Source: Ignatzschineria rhizosphaerae
GTDB taxonomy: Bacteria; Pseudomonadota; Gammaproteobacteria; Cardiobacteriales; Wohlfahrtiimonadaceae
Length of the DNA: 64,000 nucleotides
NCBI RefSeq assembly: GCF_022655595.1
Contig: NZ_CP093379.1
Span: 1,794,501-1,858,500 of the forward strand
Direction of reading: 5' to 3'
The position numbers were made by a program, and so were the translations under genes. The notes under the pieces were generated by a model. That model worked only from the letters and a program-made list of their open reading frames with translations. It searched no databases and was not told the DNA's origin. Below, piece by piece: positions 11,018 to 21,079 of this stretch (its first letter is position 1; each line of letters starts with the position of its first letter).

Positions 11018-11109
11018 AGTAATGTCTCCTATTGTTAATATCTTTAAATTCTTTAAATCTTAAAATTAATGTCTAATTTTAATAAAAATATAACCGTTTG
11101 AATAGCTTT

Positions 11110-11140
11110 ACTTTAAATTTAATAGTTTCAAATTTAAAGT
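11110..11140 (-). repeat. Perfect 11-bp inverted repeat in the thrS-infC gap
   Basis: ACTTTAAATTT and AAATTTAAAGT flank a nine-base loop in the 229-bp gap between thrS and infC. All arms are AT-rich and there is no T tail, so it is not a classical terminator. The rest of the gap is AT-rich leader sequence and probably also holds the infC promoter. Confidence 0.4.
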
Positions 11141-11246
11141 TTAATTTAGAATGCTATCTTTCAATGAATATTTCAAACTAAGCCTCACAAACGATTATAT
11201 CTGATATATCTATTGACTAATAAATGCTCTTATTCACAATCTTATT

Positions 11247-13166
11247 TTACAAGTCTTTTTGAATAAGTTCGACAAATTCTTCTAATGTCATTGCACTAAG
11301 ATCTTGCCCTTCACGAGTACGAACCGCAACAAGCCCCATCTCCATCTCTCTATTTCCTAATACGAGGATATAAGGAATACGCGAAATGGTTGCTTCACGG
11401 ATTTTGTAGCCGATCTTTTCATTACGTGCATCCACTTTAGTTCTTATATTAAGTTTTTTAAGCGCTTTTGCAACTTTTTCCGCATACTCAGTCTGATTAC
11501 CGGTAATTGTTAAAATCGAAACTTGTTCTGGCGCTAACCATAAAGGCATAGATCCCGCATGGTGCTCAATTAAGATTCCAATGAAACGCTCAAATGATCC
11601 TAAAATTGCTCTATGGAGCATCACAGGGCGCTTACGCGTATTATCCTCATCGACAAATTCTGCATCCAATCTTTCTGGCAAGACAAAGTCTAACTGAATC
11701 GTTCCAACCTGCCATGAGCGGCCGATAGCATCTTTAATATGGTATTCCACCTTAGGACCATAGAATGCCCCCTCACCAGGAAGCTCTTCCCATGAGATAC
11801 CCGCAGCGCCTAACGCTGTTCTTAATCCAGACTCTGCCATATCCCAGATATGGTCCTCACCCGCTCTTTGCTCTGGGCGAAGCGAGAGTTTGACACTGAT
11901 ATCCGTAAATCCAAAATGATCATAAACACTCATTGCAAATTTATGGAATCTCTCTACTTCAGAGATAACCTGATCATCACGACAGAAAATATGCGCATCA
12001 TCTTGCACAAATCCTCGTACACGCATCAAACCATGAAGCGCGCCTGATGGCTCATTTCTATGGCATGAACCAAATTCAGCAAGTCTCATCGGGAGATCAC
12101 GATAAGAGTGAAGCCCGTGATTAAAGACTTCAATATGACACGGACAGTTCATCGGTTTTACCGCATAATCACGGTTTTCAGATGATGTTGTGAACATATT
12201 CTCTTTATAGTTTTCCCAGTGTCCTGAGCGCTCCCAAAGCGTACGATCCATCACTAATGGCGTACGGATCTCTTGATAACCTTCCTCTTTCTGACGGCGA
12301 CGCATATATTGCTCCACCGCTTGCCAGATAGTCCAGCCTTTAGGATGCCAAAATACCATTCCTGGCGCTTCTTCTTGAAGATGGAAAAGATTTTGCGCTT
12401 TACCAATACGGCGATGATCACGCTTTTCAGCTTCTTTGACTCGCTCTAAATGTTCTTGCAACTCTTTATCTGTTGCAAAGGCAACTGCATAGATACGCGT
12501 TAACATCTTATTATTAGAGTCACCACGCCAATAAGCTCCTGCAATATTTGTTAAAGCAAAGGCAAGTTTTCCTTTATTGGTTGTTGGTGTATGTGGTCCA
12601 CGGCAAAGATCCATAAAGATATCTTCACCATTATTACCTTGTCGGTAGAGTGAGATTTCTGTTTGCTCAACCGGCGCACGATCAATAATATCAGCCTTAT
12701 AAAGCTCACGTTTATCTAAGAAGTATTGAATAGCCTCTTTTCGTGGCCACATTTCACGTGTGACTTCTAAATTCTCTTTCAGAATCTCACGCATTCTTTT
12801 ATCAATCGCTTCTAATGCTTCAGGAACGATAGGTTCAACAAAGTCCACATCATAGTAAAAACCATGTTCAACTGTCGGTCCTATGGCAAGCATTGCATCA
12901 GGATAGAGATCTTTAACGGCGCGAGCTAAGACTTGCGCTGCTAAGGTATGTCTTGCTATATCAAGCCCTGCCTCATCCTTTACCGTCAGTACTTTAAAAT
13001 CGACATCGGTGGTAACTGTGTAGCTAAGATCTTTATCTTCTTCATCTACAACAATTCCAAGTGCAGCTTTTGCAAGGCCGGGTCCAATATCATTGACGAT
13101 ATCAAATCCAGTTACAGCGCCTTGATACTCTCTTTTACTGCCATCAGGCAAAGTAATAACGGGCAT
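11247..13166 (-). CDS. thrS: Threonyl-tRNA synthetase with altered editing motif
   Basis: ThrRS charges tRNA-Thr and is first in the translation operon. Domains in order: TGS (about 1-62), editing domain (about 63-225), class II catalytic core with zinc ligands (MNCPCH Cys, QDDAHIFC His, LHRAILGS His) and the anticodon-binding domain (about 540-639). The second editing pair, Cys188 and His192 in CRGPH, is intact. The first pair (HxxxH, His73 and His77 in Escherichia coli) is not: the sequence reads RHTLAAQV, so only His73 remains, with Ala at 77 and Gln at 78. GGAGT precedes the ATG. Confidence 0.95.
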   Translation of the reverse strand: MPVITLPDGSKREYQGAVTGFDIVNDIGPGLAKAALGIVVDEEDKDLSYTVTTDVDFKVLTVKDEAGLDIARHTLAAQVLARAVKDLYPDAMLAIGPTVEHGFYYDVDFVEPIVPEALEAIDKRMREILKENLEVTREMWPRKEAIQYFLDKRELYKADIIDRAPVEQTEISLYRQGNNGEDIFMDLCRGPHTPTTNKGKLAFALTNIAGAYWRGDSNNKMLTRIYAVAFATDKELQEHLERVKEAEKRDHRRIGKAQNLFHLQEEAPGMVFWHPKGWTIWQAVEQYMRRRQKEEGYQEIRTPLVMDRTLWERSGHWENYKENMFTTSSENRDYAVKPMNCPCHIEVFNHGLHSYRDLPMRLAEFGSCHRNEPSGALHGLMRVRGFVQDDAHIFCRDDQVISEVERFHKFAMSVYDHFGFTDISVKLSLRPEQRAGEDHIWDMAESGLRTALGAAGISWEELPGEGAFYGPKVEYHIKDAIGRSWQVGTIQLDFVLPERLDAEFVDEDNTRKRPVMLHRAILGSFERFIGILIEHHAGSMPLWLAPEQVSILTITGNQTEYAEKVAKALKKLNIRTKVDARNEKIGYKIREATISRIPYILVLGNREMEMGLVAVRTREGQDLSAMTLEEFVELIQKDL

Positions 13167-13391
13167 TGATTATTTCACTCCTTAAAAAACAACGTATAAC
13201 TTTCTAAACAAGGTATTATAGACCATCTTCGATTCATATATCATAAAATATTCCAGTGAATCTAGGAAGTGATCTAAAGCGAAATATTGACTTAGGCAAA
13301 CTTCTTTCACACTTCTACTACATATTTTTTTCAAAATAGAATAGAATAGTGCAATATTTAGGATAGATTATTTAAAGAGTTGATTGATAGT

Positions 13392-13438
13392 GTTACGAAT
13401 AAGCCCGTAACGAGCAGAACATATCGGCGTATTCGCCG
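13392..13438 (+). promoter_or_regulatory. Two hairpins in the leader of the cytochrome c gene
   Basis: The divergent gap 13167-13484 separates thrS from the cytochrome gene. It holds GTTACG/CGTAAC (13392-13411) and CGGCG/CGCCG with a four-base loop (13425-13438), about 50-90 bp before the cytochrome start. They could be leader-RNA stems or protein sites. I see no convincing promoter hexamers and no tRNA-like thrS operator. Confidence 0.35.
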
Positions 13439-13484
13439 TATCAATTGACAATAGAACAACCCAGATTTAGGAGAGTAGACTGCT

Positions 13485-14129
13485 GTGCGTTTTAACTATA
13501 AAGCTCTAATTGGAATTGGTGTTACTTTAATGTTCACGAACGTTAATGCAAATGAGATTACGCCAAATTATGAGGCTGGTAAAGAGATCGTCAATACTAC
13601 ATGTGCGACCTGCCATGGTGAAAATGGTATCAGCATTAACGATCTATACCCAAGTCTTGCAGGTCAACATCAGAAATATATTCGCACCCAGCTCTATGAA
13701 TTAAAGCGCTCATATAGCGATCCTGATAACGGACTTCGCTTTGATGCTGAGATGAGCTCTGAGGCTAATAAATTATCAGAACAACAAATCGCAGATGTTG
13801 CCCTTTTCTTATCTAAACAAAAAACTCAATATCAATTAGCGGATGAAAAACTCGCTATTCGTGGTGAGCAGATTTACCGCGGCGGAGATATCGCTAAAGG
13901 CATTCCAGCTTGCTCTGCGTGCCATAGCCCAACAGGTAAAGGTAATGCTGCAGCAAACTATCCTGCAGTGGCGGGTCAACACGCATACTACACAGAGAAA
14001 CAACTCAATCGTTTCAAAACTGAAGAGCGTAAAAATGACCCTGCGCGCATCATGCGTGATATTGCACAACGCATGAATGAAGCTGAGATTAAAGAAGTAG
14101 CTTCTTATATCCAAGGCTTACAACCATAG
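13485..14129 (+). CDS. Dihaem cytochrome c4
   Basis: This periplasmic electron carrier (214 aa) has a signal peptide of about 22 residues. Its two haem-binding motifs are CATCH (Cys40, Cys43, His44) and CSACH (Cys143, Cys146, His147). Each motif is followed by the YP-LAGQH / YPAVAGQH segment typical of cytochrome c4 halves, and each half ends near a likely Met ligand (SSEANK and MRDIAQRM regions). Cytochromes c4 pass electrons from bc1 to terminal oxidases or denitrification enzymes. The start is GTG, ten bases after AGGAGA. Followed by a terminator and then dsbA. Confidence 0.9.
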   Translation: MRFNYKALIGIGVTLMFTNVNANEITPNYEAGKEIVNTTCATCHGENGISINDLYPSLAGQHQKYIRTQLYELKRSYSDPDNGLRFDAEMSSEANKLSEQQIADVALFLSKQKTQYQLADEKLAIRGEQIYRGGDIAKGIPACSACHSPTGKGNAAANYPAVAGQHAYYTEKQLNRFKTEERKNDPARIMRDIAQRMNEAEIKEVASYIQGLQP

Positions 14130-14148
14130 GTTTCAATTATTTAAATAT

Positions 14149-14180
14149 AAAAAAGTGAGCTCATGCTCACTTTTTTCTTT
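14149..14180 (+). terminator. Terminator after cytochrome c4
   Basis: AAAAAAGTGAGC pairs perfectly with GCTCACTTTTTT around a four-base loop. It separates the cytochrome from dsbA, whose own promoter may include the TATAAT immediately downstream. Confidence 0.9.
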
Positions 14181-14223
14181 TATAATAGCCTAAATCATGT
14201 CCATTATTTGAGGAGTTAAACTC

Positions 14224-14916
14224 ATGCTAAAGAAATTAATCACCACAACAACATTAGTGCTTGCAACAATGGCTTCAACTGCTATGGCGCAAAATTTTTA
14301 TCAAAACCTTTCGCCAAAAGTTGATCCTATCTATGATCCTGAAAAGATTGAAGTTGTTGAAATCTTCTCTTATGCATGCCCTGCTTGTAATACTTTTGAG
14401 CCATTTTTTGCAAATTGGAAAGAGACTCAAAAAGATGTGAGTGATGTGGAAGTTATCTCTCTTGCGGCTCCTGGACAAGGTGTTTGGACCCTCTATGCAC
14501 AAGTATTTTATACTTTAGAATCAATGAATGAATTAGAGCGCGGACATCAAGCCTTCTTTGATGCAGTTCATAAAGATCGTAAACGCTTTATTAATGAAAA
14601 ACAGATCGCAGACTTTATGGCAACTCAAGGCATTGATAAAGATAAATTCTTAAAAGCATGGAATGGCTTCTCAACAAAAAGCTCTTTTAATAGAGGAACA
14701 GATCTTATCGTCAATCAATACCGTGTGCCTTATACACCCGCAGTTGTTATTGATGGTCAATATGTCTTAAGTGCAAGTGATGCGGCTAATAGACCTGGTA
14801 ATGGCAATGCTTATGAAAAATTCATTATCACTATTGATGAAGTTGTTAACAAGGTAAGAGCAGATCGTCAGGCTCAAAAACCAACAAGTGTTGAAGAAGA
14901 AGCGCAAGCACAGTAG
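14224..14916 (+). CDS. dsbA: Thiol:disulfide interchange protein DsbA, CPAC active site
   Basis: This periplasmic oxidase (230 aa) donates disulfides to secreted proteins. It has a clear signal peptide ending AMA-Q, a thioredoxin fold interrupted by the helical DsbA domain, the active site CPAC at residues 52-55 and a cis-proline segment VPYTPAVVI. Most DsbA proteins have CPHC. An Ala in the dipeptide would be expected to change the redox potential. The C-terminal 20 residues are an acidic, glutamine-rich tail. No dsbB is nearby. Flanked by terminators on both sides, so probably a single-gene unit. Confidence 0.9.
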   Translation: MLKKLITTTTLVLATMASTAMAQNFYQNLSPKVDPIYDPEKIEVVEIFSYACPACNTFEPFFANWKETQKDVSDVEVISLAAPGQGVWTLYAQVFYTLESMNELERGHQAFFDAVHKDRKRFINEKQIADFMATQGIDKDKFLKAWNGFSTKSSFNRGTDLIVNQYRVPYTPAVVIDGQYVLSASDAANRPGNGNAYEKFIITIDEVVNKVRADRQAQKPTSVEEEAQAQ

Positions 14917-14941
14917 AATTACCTCTCCTTTCAAATAATTT

Positions 14942-14969
14942 AAAAGGGCTCAAAAGTAGCCCTTTTTTA
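14942..14969 (+). terminator. Terminator after dsbA
   Basis: AAAAGGGCT pairs with AGCCCTTTT around a seven-base loop, followed by more T. Confidence 0.9.
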
Positions 14970-15008
14970 TATTCTGACTCCACAACTCACCACGGAAAGG
15001 GTTTTGCA

Positions 15009-15827
15009 ATGTCACTCTACTTTTCACCACAGATAGATCCCATTATCTTCTCTATTGGCCCTGTCGCACTTCGTTGGTATGCGCTTATGTATATCATCGC
15101 CTTAGGACTTGCTGTGTTACTTGGTAGCTATCGTGCTAAAAAGCCAAACTCAGGCTGGACACCAGCACAAGTAAGCGATATGGCATTTTATCTCTTTTTA
15201 GGGGCGATTCTTGGCGGAAGAATTGGCTATACGCTCTTTTATGACTTTGGTAACTTCCTCGATAATCCTGCATCCATTTTAGGTTGGACTGGCTCAAGTA
15301 TTGAGTGGGCTGGTATGAGTTTTCATGGCGGGCTGATCGGTGTTTTAATTGCTAGCCTTTTAATTGCCAAGCGTTATAAAAAAACTTTTTGGGAATTTAC
15401 AGACTTTATCGCCCCATTAATTCCTTTAGGACTCTTTTTTGGTCGAATGGGCAACTTTATCAATGGCGAGCTTTGGGGAAGATTTACTGATCAATCATGG
15501 GGCTTTTTCTTTGAAAACGCACCGACTACCGTTGATTTTGTCTACCGTCATCCCTCCCAACTCTACGAAGCACTAACAGAGGGCTTACTCCTCTTTATCA
15601 TCCTTTGGATCTATACTGCAAAACCTCGCCCAAAAGCAGCGGCATCTGGTATATTCCTTTTAGGATATGGAGGCTTTCGTTTTTTTGTAGAGTTCTTTAG
15701 AGAGCCTGATGCACACCTTGGCTATATTGCCGGCGGTTGGCTCACACAAGGCATGCTTTTATGCATCCCTATGGTTCTTATTGGGCTTATTATTCTTATT
15801 ACTGCTTATCGTAGGAAATCATCATGA
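15009..15827 (+). CDS. lgt: Prolipoprotein diacylglyceryl transferase
   Basis: Lgt transfers diacylglycerol from phosphatidylglycerol to the lipobox cysteine of prelipoproteins, the first step of lipoprotein maturation. The 272-residue protein has about seven membrane helices. It shows the family segments FHGGLIG, the Lgt signature [14 protein letters not shown], and RHPSQLYEA with the essential His. A ribosome site with GGAAAGG precedes the ATG. The stop codon overlaps the thyA start (ATGA), the same coupling as in many gammaproteobacteria. The window encodes several lipoproteins that need it. Confidence 0.96.
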   Translation: MSLYFSPQIDPIIFSIGPVALRWYALMYIIALGLAVLLGSYRAKKPNSGWTPAQVSDMAFYLFLGAILGGRIGYTLFYDFGNFLDNPASILGWTGSSIEWAGMSFHGGLIGVLIASLLIAKRYKKTFWEFTDFIAPLIPLGLFFGRMGNFINGELWGRFTDQSWGFFFENAPTTVDFVYRHPSQLYEALTEGLLLFIILWIYTAKPRPKAAASGIFLLGYGGFRFFVEFFREPDAHLGYIAGGWLTQGMLLCIPMVLIGLIILITAYRRKSS

Positions 15828-16618
15828 AACAGTACCTCAACTTAATGCGCCAAGTTCGTGAAAATGGCAATTTTAAAGAAGATCGTACCGGCACTGGTAC
15901 CTATTCTCTCTTTGGTCATCAGATGCGATTTAACTTACAAGATGGTTTTCCATTAGTAACAACTAAAAAACTGCATCTTCGCTCCATTATTTATGAGCTA
16001 CTTTGGTTCTTAAAAGGCGACACCAATATTGCTTATCTACAAGAAAATGGCGTGCGTATTTGGAATGAGTGGGCCGATGCTGAAGGGAATCTTGGCCCTG
16101 TTTATGGGGCTCAGTGGCGCTCTTGGCCAAAGTCCGATGGCTCTATTGTCGATCAGATCACCAATTTAATTCACGATATCAAAACTAATCCGGATTCTCG
16201 CCGCTTAATTGTTAGTGCTTGGAATGTAGGTGAGCTTGATAAAATGGCCCTTCCACCTTGCCATCTTCTTTTTCAGTTTTATGTGTGTGATGGCAAACTC
16301 TCCTGCCAACTCTACCAACGCTCTGCTGATATCTTTTTAGGTGTTCCCTTTAATATCGCAAGTTATGCACTTTTAACACATATGATTGCTCATGTTTGCG
16401 ATCTTGAAGTCGGTGATTTTGTCTGGACAGGCGGAGATTGTCATCTTTATGCCAACCACTTAGAACAGACGGATCTGCAGCTTAGCCGTGAACCAATGGC
16501 TTTACCAAAGCTCATTATTCACAACAATCCTAAAGATATCTTTGATTTTAAATTTGAAGATTTTGAGATCGAAGGCTATGAATCTCACCCAACTATTAAA
16601 GGCATTGTTGCTGTTTAA
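15824..16618 (+). CDS. thyA: Thymidylate synthase
   Basis: ThyA methylates dUMP to dTMP with methylene-tetrahydrofolate. All landmarks are present: [17 protein letters not shown] near the N-terminus, the nucleophile Cys in [29 protein letters not shown] and the C-terminal Val. Length 264 equals the Escherichia coli enzyme. Translation is coupled to lgt through a four-base overlap, and rnhA begins two bases after the stop. Confidence 0.97.
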   Translation: MKQYLNLMRQVRENGNFKEDRTGTGTYSLFGHQMRFNLQDGFPLVTTKKLHLRSIIYELLWFLKGDTNIAYLQENGVRIWNEWADAEGNLGPVYGAQWRSWPKSDGSIVDQITNLIHDIKTNPDSRRLIVSAWNVGELDKMALPPCHLLFQFYVCDGKLSCQLYQRSADIFLGVPFNIASYALLTHMIAHVCDLEVGDFVWTGGDCHLYANHLEQTDLQLSREPMALPKLIIHNNPKDIFDFKFEDFEIEGYESHPTIKGIVAV

Positions 16619-16620
16619 AT

Positions 16621-17085
16621 ATGAGTGATAACCAAGAAGATATTGTCCAAATTTATACTGATGGTGCTTGTAGCGGTAACCCTGGCCCTGGTGGCTGGGG
16701 AGCGCTTTTAATCTATAAAGGCCATGAGAAAGAGCTATCAGGTTTTGAAGCTGATACCACTAACAATCGTATGGAACTTACAGCGGCAATAAAAGGGCTA
16801 CAAGCTTTAAAACGCCCCTGCCACATTAGATTAACAACAGACTCACGCTACGTTCAGCAAGGAATCTTGAACTGGCTTGATGGTTGGATTAAACGCGGCT
16901 GGAAAACAGCGAATAATAAGCCTGTCCAAAACCAAGATCTTTGGAGATTACTCATTGCCGAAAGAGATCGGCATCTTTCTATTGATTGGTGCTGGGTAAA
17001 AGGTCATGCCGGCCATAGAGAAAATGAGATTGTAGACGATCTTGCTACAGGCGCAATAAAAGCCCATCGCGATTCACTAGATTAA
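16621..17085 (+). CDS. rnhA: Ribonuclease HI
   Basis: RNase HI removes RNA from RNA-DNA hybrids. Catalytic residues appear in order: Asp in [16 protein letters not shown], Glu in [10 protein letters not shown], Asp in [10 protein letters not shown], the His-containing [12 protein letters not shown] loop, and the final Asp in DDLA. At 154 residues it is full length. It is tightly packed between thyA and dnaQ; rnhA-dnaQ is a very common pairing in this class. Confidence 0.97.
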   Translation: MSDNQEDIVQIYTDGACSGNPGPGGWGALLIYKGHEKELSGFEADTTNNRMELTAAIKGLQALKRPCHIRLTTDSRYVQQGILNWLDGWIKRGWKTANNKPVQNQDLWRLLIAERDRHLSIDWCWVKGHAGHRENEIVDDLATGAIKAHRDSLD

Positions 17086-17107
17086 ATAGGCTAAGGAAAA
17101 ATAACAG

Positions 17108-17791
17108 ATGAGTAGACAGATTGTACTAGATACAGAAACAACGGGTTTTGATTACGATAAAGGCGATAGAATCGTTGAGATCGGCTGTATTGAGATGATC
17201 AACCGAGAAATTACTGATAATCACTTTCATGTCTATATTAATCCTGAACGCTCAATGCCAATAGAAGCTTTTAATGTTCATGGATTAAGCGAAGAATTTT
17301 TAAGTGATAAACCACTATTTGCAGAAGTTGGGCAAAAGTTTTTAGACTATATTGATGGTGCTGACCTCATAATTCATAATGCAGGGTTTGACGTCCCCTT
17401 CTTAAACTATGAATTAGCACAGATGGGATTACCTCCCGTTACAGATCGATCAGAAGTCATTGATACCTTAAAAATGGCCAGAGAGATCTACCCAGGCCAG
17501 CGTAATACCCTTGATGCGCTTTGCCGCCGATTAGGGGTTGATAACTCACGAAGAGAGCTACATGGCGCACTATTAGACTCAGAACTATTAGCGCAAGTCT
17601 ATCTTAATATGACAGGAGGGCAAGAATCCTTCTTTGATGCTTTTGAAACTGCCACTCATAATCAAGAGACACAATCTGCTAAAAATGCCGCACTTTTAGC
17701 AAGTAATAGTCAAATAAAGAGAAGAGTCTGTTATGCAAATGAAGAAGAGCTCACTATCCATCAAGCTTTTCTTGAAAAATTTAAAAATTAA
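17108..17791 (+). CDS. dnaQ: DNA polymerase III epsilon subunit (proofreading exonuclease)
   Basis: This 3'-5' exonuclease of the replicative polymerase belongs to the DEDDh class. Motifs are ExoI VLDTETTGFD, ExoII HNAGFDVPFLNYEL and ExoIII HGALLDSELLA with the catalytic His. AAGGA precedes the ATG. The C-terminal tail of about 50 residues, which in Escherichia coli binds the alpha subunit, is present but diverged. I could not identify the clamp-binding pentapeptide. It is last in the lgt-thyA-rnhA-dnaQ unit and followed by a terminator. Confidence 0.95.
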   Translation: MSRQIVLDTETTGFDYDKGDRIVEIGCIEMINREITDNHFHVYINPERSMPIEAFNVHGLSEEFLSDKPLFAEVGQKFLDYIDGADLIIHNAGFDVPFLNYELAQMGLPPVTDRSEVIDTLKMAREIYPGQRNTLDALCRRLGVDNSRRELHGALLDSELLAQVYLNMTGGQESFFDAFETATHNQETQSAKNAALLASNSQIKRRVCYANEEELTIHQAFLEKFKN

Positions 17792-17820
17792 TGACAAATC
17801 GTTAAATATTAATCATATTT

Positions 17821-17858
17821 TAAAAGCCCCTTATTTCGTAGAATATGGGGCTTTTACT
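17821..17858 (+). terminator. Terminator after dnaQ
   Basis: TAAAAGCCCC pairs with GGGGCTTTTA around a 16-base loop. The remaining gap to rimO (to 18043) is AT-rich and shows no other feature. Confidence 0.85.
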
Positions 17859-18043
17859 CTATCTTTAAAGCTGATAAGCGATTCATTTTAGTCACCATTA
17901 TCATAAAAATAATAAAAAACTATTTCTGAGTAAAGCCGCCTGTTATAAAATATTGACCGTAAAGTTTTTCTATCCAGCCCTTTTTCATGACAAGATTTAT
18001 CCTCTTCAATGATTACGTAGGCTCACTTTAAAAGGTTAAAATT

Positions 18044-19366
18044 GTGGCTCAAAAAATTGGTTTTGTTTCTCTAGGCTGTCCTAAAGCACTTGTTGACTCT
18101 GAATATATCCTCACACAACTGCGCACAGAGGGCTATGAGATAGTGCCTCAATATGATGAAGCGGATCTTGTTGTCGTCAATACTTGCGGCTTTATTGACT
18201 CAGCTGTTCAAGAGAGTTTAGATGCTATCGGGGAAGCCTTAGATGAAAATGGAAAAGTGATTGTAACAGGTTGCCTTGGCGCTAATGCCGATAAAATTCT
18301 CTCTCATTACCCCAATGTTTTAAGCATTACAGGACCTCATGCCTTCCAAGAAGTTATGGCATCTGTCCATCAGCATTTACCAAAGCCTCATGATCCTTTT
18401 TTAGATCTTGTCCCTGCGGCAGGTATTAAATTAACACCACGCCATTTTGCTTATCTTAAAATCTCTGAAGGCTGCAATCACAGCTGCACTTTTTGTATCA
18501 TCCCTTCTATGCGAGGAAAACACCAATCATATCCTGTAGGTAATGTTTTATCTCAAGCAAAAAAATTAGCACAAGCAGGCGTTAAAGAACTCTTAGTTGT
18601 TGCACAAGATACTAGCGCCTATGGCGTTGATGTAAGGTACCAAACAGGTTTCTGGGAGGGAAAACCTGTTCGCAGCCATATTCAAAATCTTTGTGAAGAG
18701 CTTGCTAAGCTCAATATTTGGGTCAGGCTACATTATATCTACCCCTATCCCCATGTTGATCATCTAATTCCGTTAATGGCTGAAGGTAAGATTCTTCCCT
18801 ACTTAGATGTTCCGATGCAACACGCTTCACCGCGTATTTTAAAGGCCATGAAACGCCCAGCTAATAGCGAAAACATGTTAAATCGTATCAAAAAGTGGCG
18901 AGAAATATGCCCCGAGATTACCATCCGCTCAACCTTTATTGTTGGCTTCCCAGGGGAAACAGAAGCAGAATTTGAAGAGTTACTGGCCTTTATCAAAGAA
19001 GCAAAGTTAGATCGTGTTGGTGCTTTTATCTACTCTCCCGTTGAAGGCGCCCCTGCAAATGAGATTGCAACAGCTATTCCTTTAGCCGTTCAAGAGGCAA
19101 GATTAGAGCGATTTATGACGTTGCAAGCGACTATCTCTGCTGAAAAACTACAAGCAAAAATTGGAAAAACCTTAGAGGTCTTAATAGATGACTTTGATGA
19201 CGAGGAAGGCATCGCTATTGGTAGAACAAAATCAGATGCCCCAGAGATTGATGGCTTGGTCTATATCGATAATGCTACACCAGAGATGATTGGTCACATC
19301 ATTAATGTGACCGTTGATGATGCTGATACTTATGATCTATATGGCTCTGTTGCAGGCTCTCTTTAA
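18044..19366 (+). CDS. rimO: Ribosomal protein uS12 methylthiotransferase RimO
   Basis: RimO adds a methylthio group to a conserved aspartate of ribosomal protein S12. The 440-residue protein has the N-terminal UPF0004 domain with three cluster cysteines (SLGCPKA, NTCGFID, TGCLG). The radical-SAM motif follows in [14 protein letters not shown], and a TRAM domain occupies about the last 65 residues. The GTG start has AAAGG upstream. It appears to be monocistronic, with a bidirectional terminator after it. Confidence 0.95.
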   Translation: MAQKIGFVSLGCPKALVDSEYILTQLRTEGYEIVPQYDEADLVVVNTCGFIDSAVQESLDAIGEALDENGKVIVTGCLGANADKILSHYPNVLSITGPHAFQEVMASVHQHLPKPHDPFLDLVPAAGIKLTPRHFAYLKISEGCNHSCTFCIIPSMRGKHQSYPVGNVLSQAKKLAQAGVKELLVVAQDTSAYGVDVRYQTGFWEGKPVRSHIQNLCEELAKLNIWVRLHYIYPYPHVDHLIPLMAEGKILPYLDVPMQHASPRILKAMKRPANSENMLNRIKKWREICPEITIRSTFIVGFPGETEAEFEELLAFIKEAKLDRVGAFIYSPVEGAPANEIATAIPLAVQEARLERFMTLQATISAEKLQAKIGKTLEVLIDDFDDEEGIAIGRTKSDAPEIDGLVYIDNATPEMIGHIINVTVDDADTYDLYGSVAGSL

Positions 19367-19460
19367 AATGTAGAATCTCCCTTTTAATCACAACATCCTG
19401 AAAATATCCTTAAAAAGGTCAATATTAAGAGATTAAAATATCTACGCTATGTCATGATAT

Positions 19461-19496
19461 AAAAAATGCCGCAATTTTTCTTTGCGGCATTTTTTA
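19461..19496. terminator. Bidirectional terminator between rimO and the phospholipase D gene
   Basis: AAAAAATGCCGCAA pairs perfectly with TTGCGGCATTTTTT (14-bp stem). The A and T runs let it work on both strands for these convergent genes. Confidence 0.93.
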
Positions 19497-19513
19497 ATGA
19501 ATCTAATCGTGAT

Positions 19514-21079
19514 TTATAGTAACCATTCAATAGGTAACCAAGTCAAAACCTTCATAAACCCACGCTCAAATGCATTCGTATTAGGCTCTGTTTCATAAGT
19601 TCTTACAAGCTCACCATTTTCATAGACAAGCCATTTTAATTTTCCCTTATCAGAGACAACTCTATAAGATCGTTCTAATAATTGCTCATGAATTTTTCGA
19701 TCAATTCTCAATGAGAGATCTTCATTTAAAATAACCATCCCCATTTCAGTATTAATTTTTGCAGAACGAGGATCTAAATTTAATGACCCGACAAAAAGCC
19801 TTGATTTATCAACAACAAAGGTCTTTGCATGCAAGCTTGAAGCCGAACTTCCCACTAACCCTTTATCTCTAACATCAGGAACATCATCTACATAGCGAGC
19901 TTTAAGCTCATAAATTTTAACCCCGGCATCAATAAGTTGCTTGCGATAATTAGCGTATCCAGCATGCACAAATGCCACATCTGTTGCATCATAAGAGTTG
20001 GTCAATACCGAAACATCAACCCCCTTATCCACCAGATCTATCAAAAATTTCGTCCCATCTCCTGTTGGAACAAAATAGGGGGAGACAAAAAATATCTCTT
20101 GATGAATATCCCCTATTGCTTGTACTAGCGGTTTATGAAAATCATTTTCACTCCAGACTCCTAAAGCTTTACTGGGTGGGTCTGAAATCAAGAGCGCTTT
20201 AGACCACTCCCACTGAAGATCATGTTGAATCATCTTTTCTAAAAGATTTGACTTCATCAATGCCGCTTCATAAGTTTCAACATCCGCTCGATACTTCGTT
20301 CGGCGCAGCTTCTCTAACGCTGCAATATAATCACTACCATACTCTTTGGTGATAATCTGCTCGGCAGGATACGCAAGAACACTATTCCAATAATTATCAA
20401 AGTCCCGCGCTAACTCTGGCACAACTTTACCAATGGTAATGACATCTAGATCTGAAAAGACCATCCCATCACCCGCTGCAAAATATTCATCTCCAATATT
20501 GCGCCCCCCTGTAATTGCCGCAACACCATCTACAATTAAAGACTTATTATGCATGCGATGATTGAGTCTTTTAAAATCAATAATGTACCCTAAAAATCGC
20601 AATTTTCGGTTAGTAAAGGGGTTAAAAAGCCGTATCTCAATATTAGGGTGATCATTTAAAATCGATAATAAATCATCCATCCCCCTAGTATTATTATCAT
20701 CTAATAATAAACGAACGCGAACGCCTCGCTCAGCAGCTGCATAAATATCCCGTAATAACATCATGCCGGAGGTATCGGGTCTCCAAATATAATATTGTAG
20801 ATCTATCGATTCTTCTGCTAGATTTAAGAGCGCAGAACGCGCCACAAAAGCATCAAGGGGATCCCCTAAAATAACAACGCCCGTTAAATCTGGATCTTCT
20901 GAATGCTCCTCTTCTAGCATTTTTGATAGCTGCGTTCCTTCACTAGGAGGAATTGCTCGACTCTCAACTTGCTCTAGCTTTGGTAAAGGCTTAACTGCAC
21001 AAGCTGCCAAAATACCAAGTGCTAACGCTACTAAAACAAACATGATCACTATTAGTTTTATCATATGCCCAATTGTCAT
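19514..21079 (-). CDS. Cardiolipin synthase-like phospholipase D (ClsC type)
   Basis: Two HKD motifs define the family: His177, Lys179 and Asp184 in HNKSLIVDG, and a second in HAKTFVVDK near residue 415. Phospholipase D enzymes of the ClsC/YmdC group join phosphatidyl groups to make cardiolipin; other members hydrolyse phospholipids. The N-terminus has one hydrophobic segment ending LAAC (Cys27), which fits a lipoprotein signal, so the protein may be anchored to a membrane facing the periplasm. ClsC in Escherichia coli works with YmdB, which is not nearby. The 521-residue length is slightly longer than ClsC. Confidence 0.88.
   Translation of the reverse strand: MTIGHMIKLIVIMFVLVALALGILAACAVKPLPKLEQVESRAIPPSEGTQLSKMLEEEHSEDPDLTGVVILGDPLDAFVARSALLNLAEESIDLQYYIWRPDTSGMMLLRDIYAAAERGVRVRLLLDDNNTRGMDDLLSILNDHPNIEIRLFNPFTNRKLRFLGYIIDFKRLNHRMHNKSLIVDGVAAITGGRNIGDEYFAAGDGMVFSDLDVITIGKVVPELARDFDNYWNSVLAYPAEQIITKEYGSDYIAALEKLRRTKYRADVETYEAALMKSNLLEKMIQHDLQWEWSKALLISDPPSKALGVWSENDFHKPLVQAIGDIHQEIFFVSPYFVPTGDGTKFLIDLVDKGVDVSVLTNSYDATDVAFVHAGYANYRKQLIDAGVKIYELKARYVDDVPDVRDKGLVGSSASSLHAKTFVVDKSRLFVGSLNLDPRSAKINTEMGMVILNEDLSLRIDRKIHEQLLERSYRVVSDKGKLKWLVYENGELVRTYETEPNTNAFERGFMKVLTWLPIEWLL

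Noticed and set aside
13167-13484. A tRNA-like thrS operator in the thrS leader
   Set aside because: The known Escherichia coli operator has anticodon-like arms; no comparable arms could be read on the minus strand of this gap.
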